Of a stretch of DNA of 16,836 bases, positions 1-6,914 are shown piece by piece; within the stretch, counting starts at the first letter, position 1; every line of letters begins with the position of its first letter. A program made the position numbers and the translations under genes. Source of the stretch: Mageeibacillus sp. UBA1255 (GTDB lineage: Bacteria > Bacillota > Clostridia > UBA1212 > UBA1255); the NCBI GenBank assembly GCA_002308795.1, contig DBVV01000116.1, positions 10,990 through 27,825 on the forward strand. Direction: 5' to 3'. A model generated the notes under the pieces. The model made no database searches and was not told the DNA's origin. It saw nothing but the letters and a program-made list of their open reading frames with translations.

Positions 1-1315
1 CGGCAATGACCGCAACGAGCCTGCACACGAGTTTCATCACGTATTTAAGCAGCCATTTCAGCGGTCTTAAGACGAAGACCGGATCCGCCAGCGCCAGCAG
101 AAACAGCACGTATCCCCCGATGCAGACGAAAGCGGACAACGGAGACGCATAAAGAGTGGTTACCAGCCCTGCCGGCGAGATGCTCCCGAACATATATGCG
201 CTAAGAGGCATCAGAGCAATATTAACGCTGATCCCGGCGCACAGCGCGCTTTTATTCACGGCGCTTATCTTTTTAACTCCTCTGCGCTCCCGGTATTTCA
301 TAGAGGTAAACAGCTCTTCGACGCCTGGCGCGACGAATATAAGTGCGATGACCGAAGCGTAACTAAGTATAAATCCCGTATTGAAAACGACGTAAGGATT
401 TATAAGTATCTGTACCCCCGCCGAGAAACACAGCGCGTTGAAACGGTCATAAGGCCGCTCCAGGACGTCGCTTACCATGCTGAAAATCGCTCCGAGACCT
501 GCTCTTAATACAGAACTGCTGAAATCAGCTATTGCCATAAAAGCAAACGTAGGCAAAAGGAGAAGAAGTCTCCTTGCCTTGAACCCGGTCTTCCTGTTGC
601 GCACGACTGCTTTTAGAGGAAGAAGCACGAACGCCACGTGCATGCCCGAAACCGCAAGCAGGTGCGACACGCCGCCGTTTCTGAAATTTTCTTTTGTTTC
701 GTCGTCAAGCGCCCCAGTATCTCCTGTCATGATCGCCGTCGTCAATACCCCGCTGTCTTCTCCCAGGAGTTCTTTGAGCTTCCGCCCCGCGAGCGACCTG
801 ACCGCGGCACCGGGCAGGTGTATTATCCCCGGAAAAGCGTTTTCACGGTCCATAGCGATCTTTTCGATACCGTCTTCGTAAATTTTGATCGAATAAGATA
901 CTCCGCGCGAAAGAAGATATCTCCTGTAATTGAATAATCCGGGGTTTCGCGGAGGATCAGGTTCGGATATATAGCAGTGCGTCAGTTTTACGAACGCTCC
1001 CGATGCCAGCGAAAGCTTTGTTTCCTCATCCAGACCGGTAACGTCTGCGATGGCTTTAAACGTACTGTTTACGAACAGCATCCTGTCATCCTTATTCCAT
1101 ACGGTTTTATAAATAAAGCCTTCGATGGCATCGCTTTTTCTAAGAGCACTGACTTTCTCCGGATCAGTTCTTCCCAGGCCGGTAAAATGGACCCTGAATC
1201 CTCCCGCAAGCACGCAGGCAATCATAAAAGACAGCATAAACCGCCCGTAAAGCAGCGCGAAATTCCTCTTTTTGCTATGATTATTAATATTTTGATCGAA
1301 ACTGAAATGGATCAT
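1..1315 (-). CDS. comEC: ComEC/Rec2-family DNA uptake channel, N-terminal part (3' end beyond window)
   Basis: The frame is open from an ATG at 1315 to the left edge and gives 438 complete codons with no stop. ComEC is the inner-membrane channel that passes single-stranded DNA into the cytoplasm during transformation. Visible parts are one hydrophobic segment at residues 21-40, an OB-fold/DUF4131-like region with the family motif NPGLFNYRRYL (124-134), and the Competence domain with the hallmark GGVSHLLAVSGMHVAF (214-229). SSVLRAGL (267-274) and LINPYVVFNTGFILSYASV (304-322) follow, then further membrane segments. The C-terminal metallo-beta-lactamase-like domain expected in most ComEC proteins would lie outside the window. 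A GAGGGG Shine-Dalgarno precedes the ATG. The gene follows whiA in the same direction but is separated by a terminator-like hairpin and has its own promoter. Only one membrane helix precedes the OB-fold, whereas many ComEC proteins have two or three. Family assignment is firm; whether this organism is transformable is unknown. Confidence 0.93.
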   Translation of the reverse strand, partial: MIHFSFDQNINNHSKKRNFALLYGRFMLSFMIACVLAGGFRVHFTGLGRTDPEKVSALRKSDAIEGFIYKTVWNKDDRMLFVNSTFKAIADVTGLDEETKLSLASGAFVKLTHCYISEPDPPRNPGLFNYRRYLLSRGVSYSIKIYEDGIEKIAMDRENAFPGIIHLPGAAVRSLAGRKLKELLGEDSGVLTTAIMTGDTGALDDETKENFRNGGVSHLLAVSGMHVAFVLLPLKAVVRNRKTGFKARRLLLLLPTFAFMAIADFSSSVLRAGLGAIFSMVSDVLERPYDRFNALCFSAGVQILINPYVVFNTGFILSYASVIALIFVAPGVEELFTSMKYRERRGVKKISAVNKSALCAGISVNIALMPLSAYMFGSISPAGLVTTLYASPLSAFVCIGGYVLFLLALADPVFVLRPLKWLLKYVMKLVCRLVAVIA

Positions 1316-1407
1316 TTTCCGCCCCTCTGAACCGCTGTTTTACAGCTGAAATCAGGAAGCGAAAACTACCTGCGAATAAAATGCTGCGGCGCCCCCGTGC
1401 GTTAGAA

Positions 1408-1436
1408 ATTATACTCCGGATGCTGGAAAAAGTAAA
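1408..1436 (-). promoter_or_regulatory. Sigma-A type promoter for comEC
   Basis: On the minus strand there is a -35 TTTACT (1431-1436), a 17 bp spacer and a perfect -10 TATAAT (1408-1413). Transcription should begin near 1401, leaving a leader of about 86 nt before the comEC ATG at 1315. The leader contains a small hairpin, GCTGT-AAA-ACAGC, about 20 nt before the ribosome binding site. I see no recognisable riboswitch or ComK-type box. Confidence 0.72.
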
Positions 1437-1439
1437 GCG

Positions 1440-1468
1440 GAAAACCGCTTTCCGGCTGCGGAAGCGGT
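1440..1468 (-). terminator. Probable intrinsic terminator after whiA
   Basis: On the minus strand, ACCGCTT (1462-1468) pairs with AAGCGGT (1444-1450). An inner C-C-G/C-G-G extension sits across a one-base bulge, followed by TTTT (1441-1444). It lies 20 bp after the whiA stop codon and just before the comEC promoter, where a transcription end is expected. The T run is short, so termination may be partial. Confidence 0.6.
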
Positions 1469-1487
1469 ACTCTAAAAGATGACAGGA

Positions 1488-2321
1488 TCACTTATTTTTG
1501 CGCGCTTTAAGTGCTTTATATGCAGCCTCGATCTTTGCGAAGCGATGCGCCGCTCCGGCCTTGCTGACAGGCGGCCTGCACATCTCGCCAAGCTCGGTAA
1601 GGGACAGTTCGGGGTTTGAAAGCCTCAGCTCGGCGATCTCTTTTACGGCTTCCGGCAGTCCGGAATAAACGCCCGAGTCGCGAAGTGCATTGATCATTTC
1701 GACCTGTCTGAGACCTGCGCTTATTACCTTGTTTATGTTTGCATCGTCGCAGTTAAGGACGCGGTTGCTGTTTCTGCGCCCTTCTCTGACGATCCTCACG
1801 TTTTCATACTCTAAAACTCCGCGGATCGCCCCGAGGTTTACGAGCAGAGCGGATACCTGTTCCGCGTCTTTAAGATATAAAACGAAGCGGCTGCCTTTTA
1901 TTGTCCCTTTCGGCACGATATCACACAGCTCGAAAGCAGCCATCCCTAGTTCGTATGACGCTATGGTCTTGAAAACGATCTCAAAATGTGCCGGACTGTC
2001 CGGTTCGCTTATATATCCGCCGGACAGAAAACAGCCCCTTAAAAAAGCCGCTGCACTGCCTTTATCTTCGATCGACACCTGTCCGCTCCAACGCATATCG
2101 AGCCCGTAAACAGTCTTCGTTCCGTTCCTGAAAAACGCCCTTTCGATCCTTCCTCCGGAGCGCAGACACAGTTTCTCGGCATGAACGGATACGTCTCTGC
2201 TGCCCGTGCGAAGTTTTCCGTCGGTAAGCATAAATATACCGTAAAATTCGGCCTTTTTATCCGACTTTCTCTTTGTCTCGACAGCTGTCAACTGCGTTTT
2301 GATTTCAGAAGTGAACGACAT
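1488..2321 (-). CDS. whiA: WhiA, DNA-binding regulator with LAGLIDADG-like fold
   Basis: WhiA is a DNA-binding protein that controls sporulation in actinomycetes. In Bacillota it affects cell division and chromosome segregation. The 277-residue protein shows the N-terminal MSFTSEIKTQL block, the LAGLIDADG-derived motif AAFLRGCFLSGGYISEP (91-107), the RNSNRVLNCDDANINK block (183-198), and a C-terminal helix-turn-helix near 238-265 with LSLTELGEMCRPPVSKAGAAHR. The family is usually about 310-320 residues, so this copy is somewhat short. I chose the ATG at 2321 because GGGAG lies 5 nt upstream. A GTG at 2336 is in frame and adds five residues but has no Shine-Dalgarno. It lies 33 bp after helD and is probably the last gene of the long unit. 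In many Bacillota whiA sits with rapZ and yvcK; neither is present here. Confidence 0.95.
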   Translation of the reverse strand: MSFTSEIKTQLTAVETKRKSDKKAEFYGIFMLTDGKLRTGSRDVSVHAEKLCLRSGGRIERAFFRNGTKTVYGLDMRWSGQVSIEDKGSAAAFLRGCFLSGGYISEPDSPAHFEIVFKTIASYELGMAAFELCDIVPKGTIKGSRFVLYLKDAEQVSALLVNLGAIRGVLEYENVRIVREGRRNSNRVLNCDDANINKVISAGLRQVEMINALRDSGVYSGLPEAVKEIAELRLSNPELSLTELGEMCRPPVSKAGAAHRFAKIEAAYKALKARKNK

Positions 2322-2326
2322 TTTGT

Positions 2327-2331
2327 CTCCC
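2327..2331 (-). promoter_or_regulatory. Ribosome binding site that decides the whiA start
   Basis: GGGAG lies 5 nt before the ATG at 2321. It is located inside the five codons that would be added by the alternative GTG start at 2336, which itself has no purine-rich site upstream. This supports the shorter protein. Confidence 0.7.
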
Positions 2332-2354
2332 GGCACGTGTAAACCGCTTTTAGT

Positions 2355-4442
2355 TTACAGCATTCTTATAAGTATAAGTTTGTGAAGAGCTCTTGTGCAG
2401 GCGGTATAAAGCACCAGTTTTCCCTCATCCGTCATATAAAACGGATCGTTCTCACCTACGACGGCAACGGCATCGAACTCGAGGCCTTTGGCAAGATAAG
2501 CCGGAAGGAAATATTTTCTCAATTTACCGGTATTTTTACCTTTGAACCCGACAGACCTGGCAAGCAATTCCGCCTGACGCCTTGTCCGGGTAATAAACGC
2601 TACGCTCTCAAGACCTGCGTTCGAAGCTTCGCCGCATACCGAGCCGATAAGCCCGCCGATCTCTTCCTCGAAACGATCTGCGCTAATTGACACGATCTCG
2701 GGCTCTTCACCGTCCCTGACCGAACGTATTGACCCCGCCTCCCTGCCGAGCACGGAAGCAGAATAATCAACGATCTGAGACGTTGACCTGTAATTCGTCG
2801 TGAGCGTGTAGCGCTTGAAAGGTCTCCTGGGGATGATCGAACGTATGCGCTCGACAAAATCTCCGGTGTTGCCGAACACGGCCTGGTCGCTGTCACCGAC
2901 GAAAAGCATATTCGTCCCCGGAAAACGGCGTCGGAGCAGTTCAAGAAAGATACAGCTCAGATCCTGAGCTTCGTCGCAGATCAGGTAAAACACTCCGGGA
3001 AGCGGCGGCGCGGTCAATATAAGGTGCAGCACGCCTATGGCGCACGCGTCTTCGAACATGTCATCGTAGAACGTCAGAGGAGTCAGGTCGATACCGCACT
3101 TTTCGATGAACGCCTCGTCCGTATACATTCTCCTGTAAAGATCCGGAGCGCTGAGTCCGCGCATCATTGACCTGAGCGAATTAAGCACGAACTCTTTATT
3201 CGTCTCTTTAAATATCCCGTTCCTTCTGCAAAGATCATCCCGCACGCTCTCGAGCCGCCTGAGCAGCGGAACGTCCTGGTAGGTCGTATAGAAAAGCCTG
3301 TAAAGTTCATCCGCGCTAACGCTGCCTTCCATCTCCTCGGTAAGAGGCATCTCGCGCGGTACAAAAATGCAATTGCTAAGGTGATCAACGTAATCCAGCA
3401 CGAGCTTTCTGAAAGTCTCGGACGACTTCAATCTGCGGCAGATCGCCATTGCCTCCGCCTGCGAAGTCTCCTCGGCTGTACTCTCAAGCCCGAACTCACC
3501 GGCCGTCTCAGCCTCGTCCAGCCTTGTCAAATACCGCATCTCGCCTATATCGTCGATGACCTCCGAAAGCAGATCCTCCTGAAGATACGGACGGATATTG
3601 TCCTCACCCAGGTCAGGCAGAACGGTAGAAATATAATCCGAGAAATAATCGTTTGGCGAGATGATCGCAAGCCCCTCGTCTTTCATCCTGTTCCTGAAAC
3701 CGTACAGGATATACGCGGCTTTATGAAGCGCCACAGACGTCTTTCCGCTTCCTGCGCAGCCCGAAATGACGGTGATCCCCTCTATATGGTCTCGCACGAT
3801 CCTGTGCTGCTCCTTCTGGAGCGACTCGACGATGATACGCATATGCTCGCCCGCGTTTCTCCACAGCGCCTCGGACAATATCTCATCGTCCGACGGCATA
3901 CTGACGCGGCTTACTTTTACGAGCTCCCCCTTATTGAATCTGTACCTGCGCTTTTCGCTGAGGTGGACGTCCTGCCTCCCCGCCGGCGTATCGAAATATG
4001 CCTCTCCGGGCTCGCTCTCATAATAAAGCGAACATACGGGCGCGCGCCAGTCGAACGTGATGATCTCGTCTGTCTCCGGATCCCTCAGCGTCTGAAGCGA
4101 TATATAGAGGCGGTTATTCTCCTCCGGCTCGTCTTTATACACAAAATCGATACCGGCGAAATACGGCTCCTGGTCCTGTCTCTCGAGCTTTTTAAGATGC
4201 GCGAGCACCCCGATGTAATCAACGGTATCCAGCGCCTCGTTACTGATGAGATCGCGTTTTTCATCATCTTTGAGCTCCGAGAAATAATCGCTGAAATATC
4301 TGCGCTGTTCCAGAATCTGGTTTTTCCGCCTGCCTGAAGCGGCCAGTTCGGCGTCAATGCATGCTTTTATCGCGCGGTGCGTAAGTTCGGCGTACTCCCG
4401 TTCCTCTTTGCTTATTTCATTTATCCTGTCGTCAATTTTCAT
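2355..4442 (-). CDS. helD: HelD-like superfamily 1 helicase/ATPase (RNA polymerase recycling factor)
   Basis: HelD proteins are UvrD/Rep-like SF1 ATPases that bind RNA polymerase and strip it from DNA. The 695-residue protein has a charged, helical N-terminus (about 1-60), the HelD-typical EPYFAGIDF and ITFDWRAPVCSLYY blocks (92-100, 128-141) and a Q-like motif LQKEQHRIVRD (208-218). Walker A is GCAGSGKTS (228-236), Walker B ICDEAQDLS (488-496), motif III FVGDSDQAVF (514-523) and motif IV LTTNYRST (547-554). Motif V is AKGLEFDAVAVVG (651-663) and motif VI YTACTRALHK (679-688). All ATPase motifs look intact. It is somewhat shorter than the B. subtilis protein (about 774 residues). The ATG follows AAGGAG by 7 nt. 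It lies 42 bp after clpE and 33 bp before whiA. A generic UvrD/Rep helicase is less likely because of the N-terminal HelD blocks. Whether it acts on RNA polymerase here is inference from the family. Confidence 0.88.
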   Translation of the reverse strand: MKIDDRINEISKEEREYAELTHRAIKACIDAELAASGRRKNQILEQRRYFSDYFSELKDDEKRDLISNEALDTVDYIGVLAHLKKLERQDQEPYFAGIDFVYKDEPEENNRLYISLQTLRDPETDEIITFDWRAPVCSLYYESEPGEAYFDTPAGRQDVHLSEKRRYRFNKGELVKVSRVSMPSDDEILSEALWRNAGEHMRIIVESLQKEQHRIVRDHIEGITVISGCAGSGKTSVALHKAAYILYGFRNRMKDEGLAIISPNDYFSDYISTVLPDLGEDNIRPYLQEDLLSEVIDDIGEMRYLTRLDEAETAGEFGLESTAEETSQAEAMAICRRLKSSETFRKLVLDYVDHLSNCIFVPREMPLTEEMEGSVSADELYRLFYTTYQDVPLLRRLESVRDDLCRRNGIFKETNKEFVLNSLRSMMRGLSAPDLYRRMYTDEAFIEKCGIDLTPLTFYDDMFEDACAIGVLHLILTAPPLPGVFYLICDEAQDLSCIFLELLRRRFPGTNMLFVGDSDQAVFGNTGDFVERIRSIIPRRPFKRYTLTTNYRSTSQIVDYSASVLGREAGSIRSVRDGEEPEIVSISADRFEEEIGGLIGSVCGEASNAGLESVAFITRTRRQAELLARSVGFKGKNTGKLRKYFLPAYLAKGLEFDAVAVVGENDPFYMTDEGKLVLYTACTRALHKLILIRML

Positions 4443-4462
4443 GAACGGTCTCCTTGGCTGAT

Positions 4463-4482
4463 CAGGCGGTGTGACGCACCTG
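4463..4482 (-). repeat. Small intergenic hairpin between clpE and helD
   Basis: On the minus strand, CAGGTG and CGCCTG can pair (6 bp, one G-T) around an 8 nt loop, just after the clpE stop codon. No T run follows, so it is not a convincing terminator. It may be an RNA processing or stability element within the operon, or chance. Confidence 0.3.
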
Positions 4483-4484
4483 CA

Positions 4485-6914
4485 TTAATCTTTATCTGCT
4501 TTTTCAAGTCCTATAGCGCCGTCTTTAACAAAGATCCTGACGGTGTCTCCCGATGAGACCCTGCCGTCCAGATACATCTCGGCCAGCTCATCCTCGATAT
4601 GCCTCTGGATGTACCTGCGCATCGGACGGGCTCCGTATTTCTCATCGAACCCTTCCTTTGCAAGAAGTTCATATACACCGTCGCCCACAACGATCGAAAC
4701 GCCGTTGTCCGCACTCTCGCGTTCGATCTCGCCGACCATGAGTTTCGCTATGCCCGCCATGCTCACCGGATCGAGGCTGTCGAATACGACGATCTCATCG
4801 ACGCGGTTAAGAAATTCAGGCCGGAAAATGTTCTTCAGCGCTTCACGCGAAGCATCGGCTGCGGAAGCCTTTTCATCGGCAGAAAAGCCGATGCTCTTGC
4901 TCTTTAACGAATTGCCCGCGTTGGACGTCATTATGATGATGGTATTCGAAAAATCCACCACCCTGCCCTGGCTGTCGGTCAGGCGCCCGTCGTCAAGTAT
5001 CTGCAGAAGCATATTGAAAACGTCCGGGTGTGCTTTCTCGATCTCGTCGAGCAGTATAACAGAATACGGTCTCCTTCTGATCTTCTCGGTAAGCTGACCG
5101 GCCTCGTCGAATCCGACGTATCCCGGAGGCGATCCGATCAGTTTCGACACCGTGTGCTTCTCCATATACTCCGACATATCCAGACGGACCAGAGCCTCCT
5201 GCGTCCCGAACAGTTCGATCGAAAGCTGACGTACGAGCTCCGTCTTTCCTACACCTGTCGGACCTACGAGTATGAACGACGCCGGTTTGGTGTGTTTCCT
5301 GAATCCCGAGCGGTTCCTGCGTATCGCCCTCGCGACTGCCTCGACCGCTTTATCCTGTCCTATGATGTGCTGCTTCAGCCTGCCTTCCAGCTCCATGAGA
5401 CGTCTCGCTTCGTCCTCGGAAACCGTATGCACCGGTATCCCGGTCCACGTCTCTATAACGCCCGTGATATCGTCGAACGTCACGTTATTATATTCGTGCT
5501 CCTTCAGTTCGCTGAATTGAGCGTCCAGGAGAGCGAGCTTGTTCTTACCTTCCGCGATATTTTTGAAGTTTTCAAGCCGCTCATCCTCGGTATTGCATTG
5601 CTTGTTCTCCATCGCCTCGATCTCGCCCGTAAGCGCCGCGATCTCGGCGGCAAGTGCGTCGATCTTTCCGAGAGTGTCGTTTCTGAGGTTTGCGCGCGAT
5701 GCCGCTTCGTCGAGGACGTCAATAGCTTTATCGGGCAGGTATCTGTCCGTGATATATCTTTCAGCCAGCTTCACGGCTTCCTCTATAAGCTCGTCGCTGA
5801 CGCGCGTCTTGTGATACTCCTCGTAATGTGCCTTTATGCCTTTGAGGATATCTATAGTCTCGGAGACGGAAGGCTCGTTTACCATAACAGGCTGGAAACG
5901 GCGCTCGAGTGCGGTATCCTTCTCGATATATTTGCGGTACTCTTTAAGAGTTGTCGCTCCGATCACCTGTATCTCTCCCCTGGAAAGAGCAGGCTTCAAT
6001 ATGTTCGCGGCGTTCATTGACCCCTCGGCCTCTCCCGCGCCCATGATATTGTGGATCTCGTCGATCACCAGAATGACGTTGCCCGCGTTTTTCACTTCGT
6101 CCAGGAGCCCCTTCATACGGCCTTCGAACTGGCCTCTGAACTGCGTTCCGGCTACCATTGCCGTCAGGTCGAGGAGGTAGATCCGCTTATCCAGAAGCTT
6201 TTCGGGCACCTGCCTGCGCGCGATCCTGAGCGCCAGTCCTTCTGCGATAGCAGTTTTACCTACGCCGGCCTCGCCCACGAGCACGGGGTTGTTTTTCTGG
6301 CGGCGGTTGATTATCTGTATCACGCGCTCCGTCTCCCTGTTCCTGCCTACGATATTATCGATCTTCCCTTCTTCCGCCTTACCTGTAAGATCGGTGCCGT
6401 ACATAGAAAGGAACTTGAATTTCTGCTGCTTTTTCTCGGCTTTATTATCCGCTCTGCCCTGGGTCTTCGTGCTGTCGCCGTTTCCTGCGGCGTTTTCGTT
6501 TTTCTTCTCGTCCGGTCCCAGGATCCTGCCGGAGCCGGCAAGGCCGCTGAAACTCTGTCCGAGGTTTTTCAGCATTTCGAAAAAGTTCGGAGCCCCGGTC
6601 GATGAAGGAGTAGCGCCGCTGCCGTCAGAAGGAGCCTGAGCGTCCGCGGAAACGTCTGCGTCAATATCGTTTTTATCTGCTCCCGCCGCTTCGTCCATCT
6701 GTTCGGTGATCCCGGTCATTTCATCCGCCATCGCCTCAAGGTCCTCGTCGGATATATTCATATTCGACAGGAACTGGTTCACCTGAGGAAGATTTAGCTT
6801 TTTAGCGCAGACGATGCAAAGCCCTTTATTAACCTGCTTCCCCGTCTGATCTATCTGTGAGACGAAAACCGTCGCTATTCTTTTGTTGCACATCGAGCAT
6901 ATTTCTCTTTTCAT
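4485..6914 (-). CDS. clpE: ClpE-type Hsp100 unfoldase with N-terminal zinc finger (ClpP partner)
   Basis: This is a class-1 Clp ATPase with two AAA+ modules that unfolds proteins for the ClpP peptidase. Residues 1-40 carry a zinc site, C6-x2-C9 and C33-x2-C36, followed by an acidic, low-complexity linker (about 55-160). There is no double Clp_N repeat. D1 has Walker A GEAGVGKT (214-221), pore loop AGTQFRGQFEGR (255-266), Walker B ILVIDE (281-286) and arginine-finger ALERRF (335-340). A coiled M-domain-like segment covers about 415-475. D2 has GPTGVGKT (551-558), pore loop GSPPGYVGF (594-602), Walker B VILLDE (619-624) and sensor-2 GARPMRR (761-767). IGF at 675-677 is the expected ClpP-docking loop. 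The zinc finger without Clp_N favours ClpE over ClpC, though I cannot see a clear UVR motif in the middle domain. The ATG overlaps the uvrA stop as ATGA, and its ribosome binding site (AAGGAGAAGG) lies within the last uvrA codons. No CtsR-type operator is visible immediately upstream. Confidence 0.9.
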   Translation of the reverse strand: MKREICSMCNKRIATVFVSQIDQTGKQVNKGLCIVCAKKLNLPQVNQFLSNMNISDEDLEAMADEMTGITEQMDEAAGADKNDIDADVSADAQAPSDGSGATPSSTGAPNFFEMLKNLGQSFSGLAGSGRILGPDEKKNENAAGNGDSTKTQGRADNKAEKKQQKFKFLSMYGTDLTGKAEEGKIDNIVGRNRETERVIQIINRRQKNNPVLVGEAGVGKTAIAEGLALRIARRQVPEKLLDKRIYLLDLTAMVAGTQFRGQFEGRMKGLLDEVKNAGNVILVIDEIHNIMGAGEAEGSMNAANILKPALSRGEIQVIGATTLKEYRKYIEKDTALERRFQPVMVNEPSVSETIDILKGIKAHYEEYHKTRVSDELIEEAVKLAERYITDRYLPDKAIDVLDEAASRANLRNDTLGKIDALAAEIAALTGEIEAMENKQCNTEDERLENFKNIAEGKNKLALLDAQFSELKEHEYNNVTFDDITGVIETWTGIPVHTVSEDEARRLMELEGRLKQHIIGQDKAVEAVARAIRRNRSGFRKHTKPASFILVGPTGVGKTELVRQLSIELFGTQEALVRLDMSEYMEKHTVSKLIGSPPGYVGFDEAGQLTEKIRRRPYSVILLDEIEKAHPDVFNMLLQILDDGRLTDSQGRVVDFSNTIIIMTSNAGNSLKSKSIGFSADEKASAADASREALKNIFRPEFLNRVDEIVVFDSLDPVSMAGIAKLMVGEIERESADNGVSIVVGDGVYELLAKEGFDEKYGARPMRRYIQRHIEDELAEMYLDGRVSSGDTVRIFVKDGAIGLEKADKD

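Noticed and set aside
477..1330. Several plus-strand frames over the left end
   Set aside because: The minus-strand frame encodes clear ComEC motifs throughout, so these are shadows of a gene that runs off the window.
3381..4337. Long plus-strand reading frame of 318 codons opposite helD
   Set aside because: It is fully antisense to helD, whose motifs are intact. The translation has no recognisable domain, and no ribosome site or promoter was evident.
5028..6020. Plus-strand reading frame of 330 codons opposite the Clp gene
   Set aside because: It is a complementary-frame artefact of the Clp coding sequence, with biased composition and no family resemblance.
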